In this document: positions 12,165 through 23,031 of the stretch, piece by piece
Layout of the letters: each line of letters opens with the position of its first letter
How positions within the stretch are numbered: position 1 is the first letter of the stretch
Position numbers and translations under genes: made by a program
Notes under the pieces: generated by a model
Told to the model about the DNA's origin: nothing
The model's database searches: none
The model's input: only the letters and a program-made list of their open reading frames with translations
Assembly (NCBI RefSeq): GCF_963678635.1
Contig: NC_087070.1
Span: 31,227,704-31,287,703 of the forward strand
From: Symsagittifera roscoffensis
Taxonomy: Eukaryota > Xenacoelomorpha > Acoela > Convolutidae
DNA length: 60,000 bases
Reading direction: 5' to 3'

Positions 12165-12320
12165 GTGATAATGATAAAAGAAGATGACAAGTGTTTAAGT
12201 CCTTTTCAGTTAAAATCGATACGGGTTACGTTTCTTCAATAAGAACACGCAACTCGACACGAGATAATATAATATACAAGTGTTACAAGTAAAAAATTTC
12301 GTCGAAAGTTATTTTGTCAT

Positions 12321-13372
12321 TTATTGTTCCGAGTACGCAATGGCGTTCGCAATCTGTATTGCCAGGGAGATTCTCTGTTTTAAAAAGCTGCCTGCTCTGG
12401 GTTCCTCAGTGCATATGCTTAGGTTCTTACAAAGCTTGCTCAAAAAAACTTCTGTGCTGGGGCCGGCCGCGCCCTGAATTTCAAAAGCTAGCGGTTGGAA
12501 AAGATATCCATCATTTACAAGATCTTTATACTTGTCAATTTATCGCTCTTCCGCTTTAGCGGCAGCCGTACCAGGGTTACAAACAGACCCGGCATTAATC
12601 CTACAAGGAGCGCTAAGGAGTCTACTACCGTTACATCCCACAAGAGCTGCTTACCATCAGCCCATGGAACGAGCGTCAAACCGTCTGGTCGCTTCTGATC
12701 GGTCCTGTAGAGGTGTCGTGGTTCTAAAACAGACGGAATGTGAGTAGATGATAGACTCTGCTTTATAAGGGCATTCAGGTTTGAATGCCTAGAGAATCTC
12801 CCTGCACTTTTGAGGCAAGAAAGACCGTGCCAACCATCCTCGGTAACGTCTTTTCCGCACACGCATTTATGCCGTTTGCATATTTTTGATCCTAATCGAA
12901 GTCCTATCGCAATTCTGAGTTGTTGGTTTGACAGTTTTAACCTTAAATTTTTGCACGGGATGACGTTCAACCATTGGGAGCCAAATCTATCTTGGAACGC
13001 GTTGAACCTTTTTACGTCCGTTGGTTCGAGTCATTAAATCAAGTCTGCAATTTCGCTGTCAAAAATTGGCTCCGTCCAATTTTTTTGGATTTCATTTTCC
13101 GGACTCATTTCAAATTTTCCAAGGTCAAACCACCGTTTAAGCGCATCATCATAGGTTCCATCCACATGCCCCAAACCAAAGATTTTGCTCAAGGCATCTT
13201 TTGCTCCTACTGCTGAGGCTAAGAAAGCGGGTAAAGCGAGTAGACGAGCGGAAGAAACGCCCAAGCCACCTTTGGCTGCCGGGAGAACAGCTTGTAAAAT
13301 TTGGTTATCATCCATTTTCACGTTAGTGACCTTGCAGAACGAATTTCTTAGTAATTTATCGTAACGTTCCAA
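12321..13372 (-). pseudogene. Non-LTR retrotransposon 3' fragment with CCHC and restriction-like endonuclease, unit 1
   Basis: The upstream part (13034-13372) reads as the RT-to-endonuclease linker seen in such elements (AAKGGLGVSSARLLALPAFL). After two in-frame stops (TAA TGA at 13031-13036) the same frame continues with GLRLGS, a CCHC motif CVCGKDVTEDGWHGLSC, GRFSRH, then KRPDG and WDVTVVD about 15 residues later. CCHC followed by a (K/R)PD...D core is the layout of the C-terminal restriction-like endonuclease of R2/R4/Hero-type elements. No RT palm is present, so only the 3' end of the ORF was captured. An extra GC near 12611 shifts the frame; units 3, 5 and 7 share it. Confidence 0.65.
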
Positions 13373-14015
13373 AAAATAAGGTATTTAAAAAAGTAAATTA
13401 AGAACTTTTTTGCACATTTATGCATCATCAGGTTTAAAAGTAAAAAAAAAATTGTTAAATGATCATCGACCATAAAAACATCCTCGGATATTGGCTATAC
13501 ACGATAATAAAAACTCTATCAATCAGATTTCAAATTCGCGCCAAAACTACATCATGATCATACTATCAGACTTAAGTTTTTGAGACAGTCTCTAGTTTTA
13601 TCTTTAAATTAAATTAAATTCAAATTTTATTTGTCTCAATTTTTAATTTCGGAACAAGTCAATTTTTTATTTCGAAATTTATTTGTTTTTAAAGAGATTT
13701 TTGATAGAAAGTAACTCTGAAACGTTTCCGCAACTATGTTCATCGTCAGGATTTTTACAAAAAACTTATCTAAACGACAATAAAACAACAATTTAACGAT
13801 GTTATTTACAATAATTCACATAAATTGTTGTTCTAAAACATCATGTTAAAAAATTAGCCAATCACAGTTGACTTCTGAAATTACTATTTACATTCAAACA
13901 CTTTTAACCTCTAAAAATGATTAAACAAATTTTAATTAATTTGTCTGGAAGTTTCTGAGTCATAATTTCGATTTAGACATGTACGTTTTAAATAAAAAAT
14001 CAAAAAGATTTGTGA
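13373..14015. other. Spacer between the two retroelement fragments, unit 1
   Basis: AT-rich, no gene. On the minus strand it contains CTGACGA (13743-13749) followed by GGAAAC (13724-13729), and CTGATGA (13425-13431) followed by TGCA-loop-TGCA. These resemble hammerhead-ribozyme core boxes, which Penelope-like elements are known to carry, but the stems are poor. The stretch is probably the 3' non-coding end of the Penelope-like fragment. Units 2, 6 and 9 lack 50 bp of it (after ttagcc). Confidence 0.4.
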
Positions 14016-14525
14016 CTAAACTTGCAGTGTTAACTTCCTGCTCCTGACCTCATAGCGCGTGCTCAAGCACGGTTTCTCTTTCCTGAATTGAATTGCCTCT
14101 AGTATTCAAAGTTTTGTTTGGATGTTTGACCTCTCTACAATTTCCCAACTAAGATCTGCGCTATTTCCCTCAGGACTGCATTGTTGAAGAGGGCCTACCG
14201 GTGAGTCTGCTTTCTTATGTTTCTCAATTTTAGTGGTCAAATGTCGAACAATTTTTCCGGCATAGGTGGAAATGCATTAACTACATGACAGTTACAAAAT
14301 CACTCTTGACTTGAGGTCATTAAAAAATGCTGACTTCAGTGATGGTAAAATTGATTGTAACATTCGCCCGGAAGTACATATCGTCGGAAAGAACGAGTGG
14401 CTAGCGTCGAAACACAACTCTACATCCTTTTTCACCGTCTCTGCCAAAGCCATTTCTTTTGGTGGTTTTCCTAAAATCGGGTCGATAGACAAAACGTTAT
14501 TGCTTTCCCGCTTTGACCAGAACGC
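14016..14525 (-). pseudogene. Penelope-like element C-terminus with GIY-YIG endonuclease, unit 1
   Basis: One minus-strand frame runs through three internal stops to a TAG at 14016-14018. In order it has a LPSLKSAFFNDLKSRV stretch, a residual cysteine pair, TYAGKIVRHLTTKIEKH (the G-x-Y/G and R...H part of a GIY-YIG nuclease), KKADSPVG, a WEIVD block, LEAIQFRKEKPCLSTR with the catalytic Glu, and a terminal SRKLTLQV. This is the C-terminal arrangement of endonuclease-bearing Penelope-like retroelements. The RT part is absent. The overlapping 112-aa plus-strand frame is its shadow. Confidence 0.75.
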
Positions 14526-14858
14526 TCAAATTAACTTAATTACATGCAAAAGTAGTGAACTCATGACTGGGTCTCAGTATGCCCACGAGGTCAGTCCTAA
14601 AAACAGGGCTATTACTATTTATTATATTACTAATGTTTTTTTTCAGTAGATAAAAATCATCATCTCCATCCCGATTTAGAACATATCCCGATTTAGAACT
14701 TTTTCTTCTAGGTTTAAAAAGTGTAGGGACGCAGGACAGTCCTGCCAACCCACAAACTAAAACTATCCTACTATGCTTCTTCCCTTCGGAAATTTAGTTG
14801 TTACTGACCCTGGATATCAAAATTAATAAACTCGGTAATTAGAAAGAACAATGAAATA
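14526..14858. other. Unit 1 right end with 13-bp filler
   Basis: No gene. At 14670-14682 the 13 bases cccgatttagaac replace the 745-bp block present in most other units; the same 13 bases follow again at once within atatcccgatttagaac. The rest (tagggacgcaggacag onward) is shared by all units that reach this far. Confidence 0.7.
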
Positions 14859-15131
14859 ACGTCTCGCATTTTCACCGCAGTCGTTTTACAATCAGCAAAC
14901 ACAAGCCATCATAAACCAGAGAACAGATGCCAGGAAAATTCCAATGCTACAGATCGTGATTCTTGCCTAAGTGTCAACAAATGAGCTATTTCCGAGAAAT
15001 AAATGTTAATACTATATCGCTACGCTCGCTAGCTTGCTTGTGTAATTAAAAACGCTGAATGATATATGACAAGTTTAATTCAATCCGTTAGAGTCCATTA
15101 ACAGTCTAGTAATTTAGTAAGTTCATACGAT

Positions 15132-15686
15132 TTATTTCTTTTTCGGGAACAGCTCGTTCAATTTGGGAATTTGAATATCGAATTCCTCATCTTCACCCTC
15201 TTCCTCATGGTGATCATGAGATGCGTTAAGAGCTTGCTCTTCTTCGTATGCTTCCGGTGATACCTCGGGAAAAGCTTCATGGATTTCATCATCCGACATC
15301 TGTGTTAAACATTTCATAGAGGTATACTTGGATGCCTGTTGCTTCAAGGTAGACGACCGTGCACTGCCTTCCGCTTTAAATTCGGCAAAAGATTTTTCGT
15401 AATCTTTTTTCAGTTTGTCGATTTCACTGGTCATTGTGTTCACTGGACGGGAAACTTTCACGCTTTCCATTACTTTTTTCATCTCATCTACAATGGGTTT
15501 CTTCGAAGCTCCGAGAACCGTCTTGTAATGTTCCCAATCCGGAGTTTTCTGTTTCTCTGGAAGAGATTCAACTTTTGCGGCTAGTGCTTCTGATTTTGAT
15601 CTAAAAGCATTAAACGCTGCTCGCTGCTCAGGAGCCACAATGTCGGCCATTTTGGTCCAGTTGACTCTGGCTGCTGCTCTTGCCAT
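15132..15686 (-). CDS. ATPsynD: ATP synthase subunit d, unit 2
   Basis: 184-aa protein identical to that of unit 1. The coding frame, putative 5'-UTR splice acceptor and AATAAA at the stop are all unchanged. Confidence 0.92.
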   Translation of the reverse strand: MARAAARVNWTKMADIVAPEQRAAFNAFRSKSEALAAKVESLPEKQKTPDWEHYKTVLGASKKPIVDEMKKVMESVKVSRPVNTMTSEIDKLKKDYEKSFAEFKAEGSARSSTLKQQASKYTSMKCLTQMSDDEIHEAFPEVSPEAYEEEQALNASHDHHEEEGEDEEFDIQIPKLNELFPKKK

Positions 15687-16240
15687 ATTACTCTGAAATC
15701 AATTTTAAAAAATACAATCTAAACATTAAATCTTTTTTTGTCTTTTTTTTCTTTTCTTTTTCTAATCAGAAAGTCGAAAATATGATAATAACAGGCAAAG
15801 TCAGAAGTCCCTTCATCACATTATCTAGTCAAAATCCTATGAATTTTCTAGATATCGAAGAGTAAAGTATAATGTTAAGAGAAGTAAGTCAGATGGTTTC
15901 AGAGAAGTAATTCAGAGTATAGAAGAGAGTCAGATGGTTGGATTTCAAGCCAAATAGATTTTTTTTCTTTTTTTTTTCTTCTGGTAATCAGAAGGTCAAA
16001 AGTATCATAGTAACCGAGGTTACAGTTATGAGTCCCTTTATCATGTATTCCAGTCAAAATCCTTGGAATTTTTTAGATATGGAAGTGATAATGATAAAAG
16101 AAGATGACAAGTGTTTAAGTCCTTTTCAGTTAAAATCGATACGGGTTACGTTTCTTCAATAAGAACACGCAACTCGACACGAGATAATATAATATACAAG
16201 TGTTACAAGTAAAAAATTTCGTCGAAAGTTATTTTGTCAT

Positions 16241-17289
16241 TTATTGTTCCGAGTACGCAATGGCGTTCGCAATCTGTATTGCCAGGGAGATTCTCTGTTT
16301 TAAAAAGCTGCCTGCTCTGGGTTCCTCAGTGCATATGCTTAGGTTCTTACAAAGCTTGCTCAAAAAAACTTCTGTGCTGGGGCCGGCCGCGCCCTAAATT
16401 TCAAAAGCTAGCGGTTGGAAAAGATATCCATCATTTACAAGATCTTTATACTTGTCAATTTTTCGCTCTTCCGCTTTAGCGGCAGCCGTACCAGGGTTAC
16501 AAACAGACCCGGCATTAATCCTACAAGGAGCTAAGGAGTCTACTACCGTTACATCCCACAAGAGCTGCTTACCATCAGCCCATGGAACGAGCGTCAAACC
16601 GTCTGGTCGCTTCTGATCGGTCCTGTAGAGATGTCGTGGTTCTAAAACAGACGGAATGTGAGTAGATGATAGACTCTGCTTTATAAGGGCATTCAGGTTT
16701 GAATGCCTAGAGAATCTCCCTGCACTTTTGAGGCAAGAAAGACCGTGCCAACCATCCTCGGTAACGTCTTTTCCGCACACGCATTTATGCCGTTTGCATA
16801 TTTTTGATCCTAATCGAAGTCCTATCGCAATTCTGAGTTGTTGGTTTGACAGTTTTAACCTTAAATTTTGCACGGGATGACGTTCAACCATTGGGAGCCA
16901 AATCTATCTTGGAACGCGTTGAACCTTTTTACGTCCGTTGGTTCGAGTCGTTAAATCAAGTCTGCAATTTCGCTGTCAAAAATTGGCTCCGTCCAATTTT
17001 TTTGGATTTCATTTTCCGGACTCATTTCAAATTTTCCAAGGTCAAACCACCGTTTAAGCGCATCATCATAGGATCCATCCACATGCTCCAAACCAAAGAT
17101 TTTGCTCAAGGCATCTTTTGCTCCTACTGCTGAGGCTAAGAAAGCGGGTAAAGCGAGTAGACGAGCGGAAGAAACGCCCAAGCCACCTTTAGCTGCCGGG
17201 AGAACAGCTTGTAAAAACTGGTTATCATCCATTTTCACGTTAGTGACCTTGCAGAACGAATTTCTTAGTAATTTATCGTAACGTTCCAA
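16241..17289 (-). pseudogene. Non-LTR endonuclease fragment, unit 2
   Basis: This copy lacks the extra GC of unit 1 but has lost one T near 16868, giving a frameshift just before the CCHC part. A single TAA (not TAA TGA) separates the linker from the next part, and a further stop (TTTAGGG) cuts the frame at 16394. Confidence 0.65.
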
Positions 17290-17882
17290 AAAAGAAGGTA
17301 TTTAAAAAAGTAAATTAAGAACTTTTTTGCACATTTATGCATCATCAGGTTTAAAAGTAAAAAAAAAATTGTTAAATGATCATCGACCATAAAAACATCC
17401 TCGGATATTGGCTATACACGATAATAAAAACTCTATCAATCAGATTTCAAATTCGCGCCAAAACTACATCATGATCATACTATCAGACTTAAGTTTCTGA
17501 GACAGTCTCTAGTTTTATCTTTAAATTAAATTAAATTCAAATTTCATTTGTCTCAATTTTTAATTTCGGAACAAGTCAATTTTTTATTTCGAAATTTATT
17601 TGTTTTTAAAGAGATTTTTGATAGAAAGTAACTCTGAAACGTTTCCGCAACTATGTTCATCGTCAGGATTTTTACAAAAACCTTATCTAAACGACGATAA
17701 AACAACAATTTAACGATGTTATTTACAATAATTCACATAAATTGTTGTTCTAAAACATCATGTTAAAAAATTAGCCTCTAAAAATGATAAAACAAATTTT
17801 AATTAATTTGTCTGGAAGTTTCTGAGTCATAATTTCGATTTAGACATGTACGTTTTAAATAAAAAATCAAAAAGTTTTGTGA

Positions 17883-18392
17883 CTAAACTTGCAGTGTTAA
17901 CTTCCTGCTCCTGACCTCATAGCGCGTGCTCAAGCACGGTTTCTCTTTCCTGAATTGAATTGCCTCTAGTATTCAAAGTTTTGTTTGGATGTTTGACCTA
18001 TCTACAATTTCCCAACTAAGATCTGCGCTATTTCCCTCAGGACTGCATTGTTGAAGAGGGCCTACCGGTGAGTCTGCTTTCTTATGTTTCTCAATTTTAG
18101 TGGTCAAATGTCGAACAATTTTTCCGGCATAGGTGGAAATGCATTAACTACATGACAGTTACAAAATCACTCTTGACTTGAGGTCATTAAAAAATGCTGA
18201 CTTCAGTGATGGTAAAATTGATTGTAACATTCGCCCGGAAGTACATATCGTCGGAAAGAACGAGTGGGTAGCGTCGAAACACAACTCTACATCCTTTTTC
18301 ACCGTCTCTGCCAAAGCCATTTCTTTTGGTGGTTTTCCTAAAATCGGGTCGATAGACAAAACGTTACTGCTTTCCGGCTTTGACCAGAACGC
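17883..18392 (-). pseudogene. Penelope-like GIY-YIG fragment, unit 2
   Basis: Same three internal stops as unit 1. It differs by Ala-to-Thr in CFDATHSF, otherwise near-identical; the frame was translated end to end here to identify the family. Confidence 0.75.
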
Positions 18393-18536
18393 TCAAATTA
18401 ACTTAATTACATTCAAAAGTAGTGAACTCATGACTGGGTCTCAGTATGCCCACGAGGTCAGTCCTAAAAACAGGGCTATTACTATTTATTATATTACTAA
18501 TGTTTTTGTTCAGTAGATAAAAATCATCATCTCCAT

Positions 18537-19281
18537 CGAAGATGGATCAACCCTTTCCCTCACTCCTAGCTTCTCATTCTCTGAAAATGAATCGGGATGT
18601 TATTTAAAAACAACTCAGGACATGACCAGGAAGGTAACAGTTTATATATAACAGTTTGAGTCTGGGGCCCGAGACCCCTCCGGATTCTGGAATCCGGGGA
18701 AATAGCACTCCCTACAACTCGGAATGGTTCCTGACAAACTCCAATCACAGTTTCAACCTGTTGTCGTTTTCTCGTAGTTGTTTTCACTGCAACTATTGTT
18801 GTTCTGTTTCGCCGTTTCAGTGTAGGCGAAATCTAAAAAGGTTACGTGTCGTTCACGCCCAAATCGAAGTTTTAAAAATTAGCATGTCAGTTAAAACCAA
18901 CCCTTCCCGATTCGTCTAATTGTTCAAATAACGCTGCCAATCCATTAAAACCATCAATCTTCCAGGATAGATGTTCTTTTTCTGTGCGATAAAATTTCGA
19001 TTGCAAAACTGCATTTTCGTACTTTCTGGTCGAATGTCACATACTCCCCGGACAGCCCGGTCAATGTCCTCATTGAGTCTCGTAGTCTTCATCGAAATGA
19101 TACAGTGCCATCGAACAGAAATTACAAAAAGCATAATAACACTTTTATCCACGTCCTATCGACTCACTGCAGAATATAAATGGCACCATACTACACTACT
19201 ATAGCCTTCCAAATTCTTTCACCAATCTGCACTTTCGAGGATATACTTAAGATAAAACATCTTTTTAGACTTCCAAGGTCT
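18537..19281. other. 745-bp block of unknown origin, unit 2
   Basis: Present in units 2, 3, 4, 6, 7, 8 and 9 (23176-23920, 27826-28570, 36346-37090, 40985-41729, 45635-46379 and 48787-49531) and absent from units 1 and 5. It contains taacagtttatatataacag (TATA-like, inside a short direct repeat; mutated to cataaata in units 4 and 8) and a near-perfect palindrome ccggattctggaatccgg at 18680-18697. The longest frame is 78 aa on the minus strand (18916-19152) with a hydrophobic start; I do not recognise it. It could hold a promoter and first exon, or be a transposon piece. Confidence 0.5.
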
Positions 19282-19730
19282 ATATCCCGATTTAGAACTT
19301 TTTCTTCTAGGTTTAAAAAGTGTAGGGACGCAGGACAGTCCTGCCAACCCACAAACTAAAACTATCCTACTATGCTTCTTCCCTTCGGAAATTTAGTTGT
19401 TACTGACCCTGGATATCAAAATTAATAAACTCGGTAATTAGAAAGAACAATGAAATAACGTCTCGCATTTTCACCGCAGTCGTTTTACAATCAGCAAACA
19501 CAAGCCATCATAAACCAGAGAACAGATGCCAGGAAAATTCCAATGCTACAGATCGTGATTCTTGCCTAAGTGTCAACAAATGAGCTATTTCCGAGAAATA
19601 AATGTTAATACTATATCGCTACGCTCGCTAGCTTGCTTGTGTAATTAAAAACGCTGAATGATATATGACAAGTTTAATTCAATCCGTTAGAGTCCATTAA
19701 CAGTCTAGTAATTTAGTAAGTTCATACGAT

Positions 19731-20285
19731 TTATTTCTTTTTCGGGAACAGCTCGTTCAATTTGGGAATTTGAATATCGAATTCCTCATCTTCACCCTCT
19801 TCCTCATGGTGATCATGAGATGCGTTAAGAGCTTGCTCTTCTTCGTATGCTTCCGGTGATACCTCGGGAAAAGCTTCATGGATTTCATCATCCGACATCT
19901 GTGTTAAACATTTCATAGAGGTATACTTGGATGCCTGTTGCTTCAAGGTAGACGACCGTGCACTGCCTTCCGCTTTAAATTCGGCAAAAGATTTTTCGTA
20001 ATCTTTTTTCAGTTTGTCGATTTCACTAGTCATTGTGTTCACTGGACGGGAAACTTTCACGCTTTCCATTACTTTTTTCATCTCATCTACAATGGGTTTC
20101 TTCGAAGCTCCGAGAACCGTCTTGTAATGTTCCCAATCCGGAGTTTTCTGTTTCTCTGGAAGAGATTCAACTTTTGCGGCTAGTGCTTCTGATTTTGATC
20201 TAAAAGCATTAAACGCTGCTCGCTGCTCAGGAGCCACAATGTCGGCCATTTTGGTCCAGTTGACTCTGGCTGCTGCTCTTGCCAT
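19731..20285 (-). CDS. ATPsynD: ATP synthase subunit d, unit 3
   Basis: Protein identical to unit 1. It carries a synonymous change at Thr86 (ACC to ACT), shared only with unit 7. Confidence 0.92.
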   Translation of the reverse strand: MARAAARVNWTKMADIVAPEQRAAFNAFRSKSEALAAKVESLPEKQKTPDWEHYKTVLGASKKPIVDEMKKVMESVKVSRPVNTMTSEIDKLKKDYEKSFAEFKAEGSARSSTLKQQASKYTSMKCLTQMSDDEIHEAFPEVSPEAYEEEQALNASHDHHEEEGEDEEFDIQIPKLNELFPKKK

Positions 20286-20826
20286 ATTACTCTGAAATCA
20301 ATTTTAAAAAATACAATCTAAACATTAAATCTTTTTTTGTCTTTTTTTTCTTTTCTTTTTCTAATCAGAAAGTCGAAAATATGATAATAACAGTCCCTTC
20401 ATCACATTATCTAGTCAAAATCCTATGAATTTTCTAGATATCGAAGAGTAAAGTATAATGTTAAGAGAAGTAAGTCAGATGGTTTCAGAGAAGTAATTCA
20501 GAGTATAGAAGAGAGTCAGATGGTTGGATTTCAAGCCAAATAGATTTTTTTTCTTTTTTTTTTCTTCTGGTAATCAGAAGGTCAAAAGTATCATAGTAAC
20601 CGAGGTTACAGTCATGAGTCCCTTTATCATGTATTCCAGTCAAAATCCTTGGAATTTTTTAGATATGGAAGTGATAATGATAAAAGAAGATGACAAGTGT
20701 TTAAGTCCTTTTCAGTTAAAATCGATACGGGTTACGTTTCTTCAATAAGAACACGCAACTCGACACGAGATAATATAATATACAAGTGTTACAAGTAAAA
20801 AATTTCGTCGAAAGTTATTTTGTCAT

Positions 20827-21878
20827 TTATTGTTCCGAGTACGCAATGGCGTTCGCAATCTGTATTGCCAGGGAGATTCTCTGTTTTAAAAAGCTGCCTG
20901 CTCTGGGTTCCTCAGTGCATATGCTTAGGTTCTTACAAAGCTTGCTCAAAAAAACTTCTGTGCTGGGGCCGGCCGCGCCCTGAATTTCAAAAGCTAGCGG
21001 TTGGAAAAGATATCCATCATTTACAAGATCTTTATACTTGTCAATTTATCGCTCTTCCGCTTTAGCGGCAGCCGTACCAGGGTTACAAACAGACCCGGCA
21101 TTAATCCTACAAGGAGCGCTAAGGAGTCTACTACCGTTACATCCCACAAGAGCTGCTTACCATCAGCCCATGGAACGAGCGTCAAACCGTCTGGTCGCTT
21201 CTGATCGGTCCTGTAGAGGTGTCGTGGTTCTAAAACAGACGGAATGTGAGTAGATGATAGACTCTGCTTTATAAGGGCATTCAGGTTTGAATGCCTAGAG
21301 AATCTCCCTGCACTTTTGAGGCAAGAAAGACCGTGCCAACCATCCTCGGTAACGTCTTTTCCGCACACGCATTTATGCCGTTTGCATATTTTTGATCCTA
21401 ATCGAAGTCCTATCGCAATTCTGAGTTGTTGGTTTGACAGTTTTAACCTTAAATTTTTGCACGGGATGACGTTCAACCATTGGGAGCCAAATCTATCTTG
21501 GAACGCGTTGAACCTTTTTACGTCCGTTGGTTCGAGTCATTAAATCAAGTCTGCAATTTCGCTGTCAAAAATTGGCTCCGTCCAATTTTTTTGGATGTCA
21601 TTTTCCGGACTCATTTCAAATTTTCCAAGGTCAAACCACCGTTTAAGCGCATCATCATAGGTTCCATCCACATGCTCCAAACCAAAGATTTTGCTCAAGG
21701 CATCTTTTGCTCCTACTGCTGAGGCTAAGAAAGCGGGTAAAGCGAGTAGACGAGCGGAAGAAACGCCCAAGCCACCTTTGGCTGCCGGGAGAACAGCTTG
21801 TAAAATTTGGTTATCATCCATTTTCACGTTAGTGACCTTGCAGAACGAATTTCTTAGTAATTTATCGTAACGTTCCAA
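20827..21878 (-). pseudogene. Non-LTR endonuclease fragment, unit 3
   Basis: Carries the extra GC frameshift as in unit 1 and the double stop TAA TGA; the linker has SPENDIQ in place of SPENEIQ. Confidence 0.65.
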
Positions 21879-22521
21879 AAAATAAGGTATTTAAAAAAGT
21901 AAATTAAGAACTTTTTTGCACATTTATGCATCATCAGGTTTAAAAGTAAAAAAAAAATTGTTAAATGATCATCGACCATAAAAACATCCTCGGATATTGG
22001 CTATACACGATAATAAAAACTCTATCAATCAGATTTCAAATTCGCGCCAAAACTACATCATGATCATACTATCAGACTTAAGTTTCTGAGACAGTCTCTA
22101 GTTTTATCTTTAAATTAAATTAAATTCAAATTTCATTTGTCTCAATTTTTAATTTCGGAACAAGTCAATTTTTTATTTCGAAATTTATTTGTTTTTAAAG
22201 AGATTTTTGATAGAAAGTAACTCTGAAACGTTTCCGCAACTATGTTCATCGTCATGATTTTTACAAAAAACCTATCTAAACGACGATAAAACAACAATTT
22301 AACGATGTTATTTACAATAATTCACATAAATTGTTGTTCTAAAACATCATGTTAAAAAATTAGCCAATCACAGTTGACTTCTGAAATTACTATTTACATT
22401 CAAACACTTTTAACCTCTAAAAATGATTAAACAAATTTTAATTAATTTGTCTGGAAGTTTCTGAGTCATAATTTCGATTTAGACATGTACGTTTTAAATA
22501 AAAAATCAAAAAGATTTGTGA

Positions 22522-23031
22522 CTAAACTTGCAGTGTTAACTTCCTGCTCCTGACCTCATAGCGCGTGCTCAAGCACGGTTTCTCTTTCCTGAATTGAATT
22601 GCCTCAAGTATTCAAAGTTTTGTTTGGATGTTTGACCTATCTACAATTTCCCAACTAAGATCTGCGCTATTTCCCTCAGGACTGCATTGTTGAAGAGGGC
22701 CTACCGGTGAGTCTGCTTTCTTATGTTTCTCAATTTTAGTGGTCAAATGTCGAACAATTTTTCCGGCATAGGTGGAAATGCATTAACTACATGACAGTTA
22801 CAAAATCACTCTTGACTTGAGGTCATTAAAAAATGCTGACTTCAGTGATGGTAAAATTGATTGTAACATTCGCCCGGAAGTACATATCGTCGGAAAGAAC
22901 GAGTGGCTAGCGTCGAAACACAACTCTACATCCTTTTTCACCGTCTCTGCCAAAGCCATTTCTTTTGGTGGTTTTCCTAAAATCGGGTCGATAGACAAAA
23001 CGTTACTGCTTTCCGGCTTTGACCAGAACGC
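22522..23031 (-). pseudogene. Penelope-like GIY-YIG fragment, unit 3
   Basis: Same frame and stops as unit 1; full 3' spacer (no 50-bp loss). The G at 22491 just downstream is C in unit 7 (40300). Confidence 0.75.

Noticed and set aside
12461-12475. ggccggccgcgccc, which looks like a cloning linker with rare-cutter sites
   Set aside because: It lies inside the conserved endonuclease-type reading frame (QGAAGPS on the minus strand) and occurs in all copies of it, so it is natural coding sequence.
12532-12747. Plus-strand 67-75 aa frames opposite the non-LTR fragment
   Set aside because: Shadows of the minus-strand endonuclease frame; they appear and vanish with its indels.
14311-14649. 112-aa plus-strand frame repeated in all units that reach this far
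   Set aside because: It overlaps the minus-strand Penelope GIY-YIG frame, which has family motifs; the plus-strand frame has none.
18680-18697. Palindrome read as a heat-shock element (TTCtgGAA)
   Set aside because: Only one TTC..GAA pair is present; a functional element normally needs at least three alternating units.
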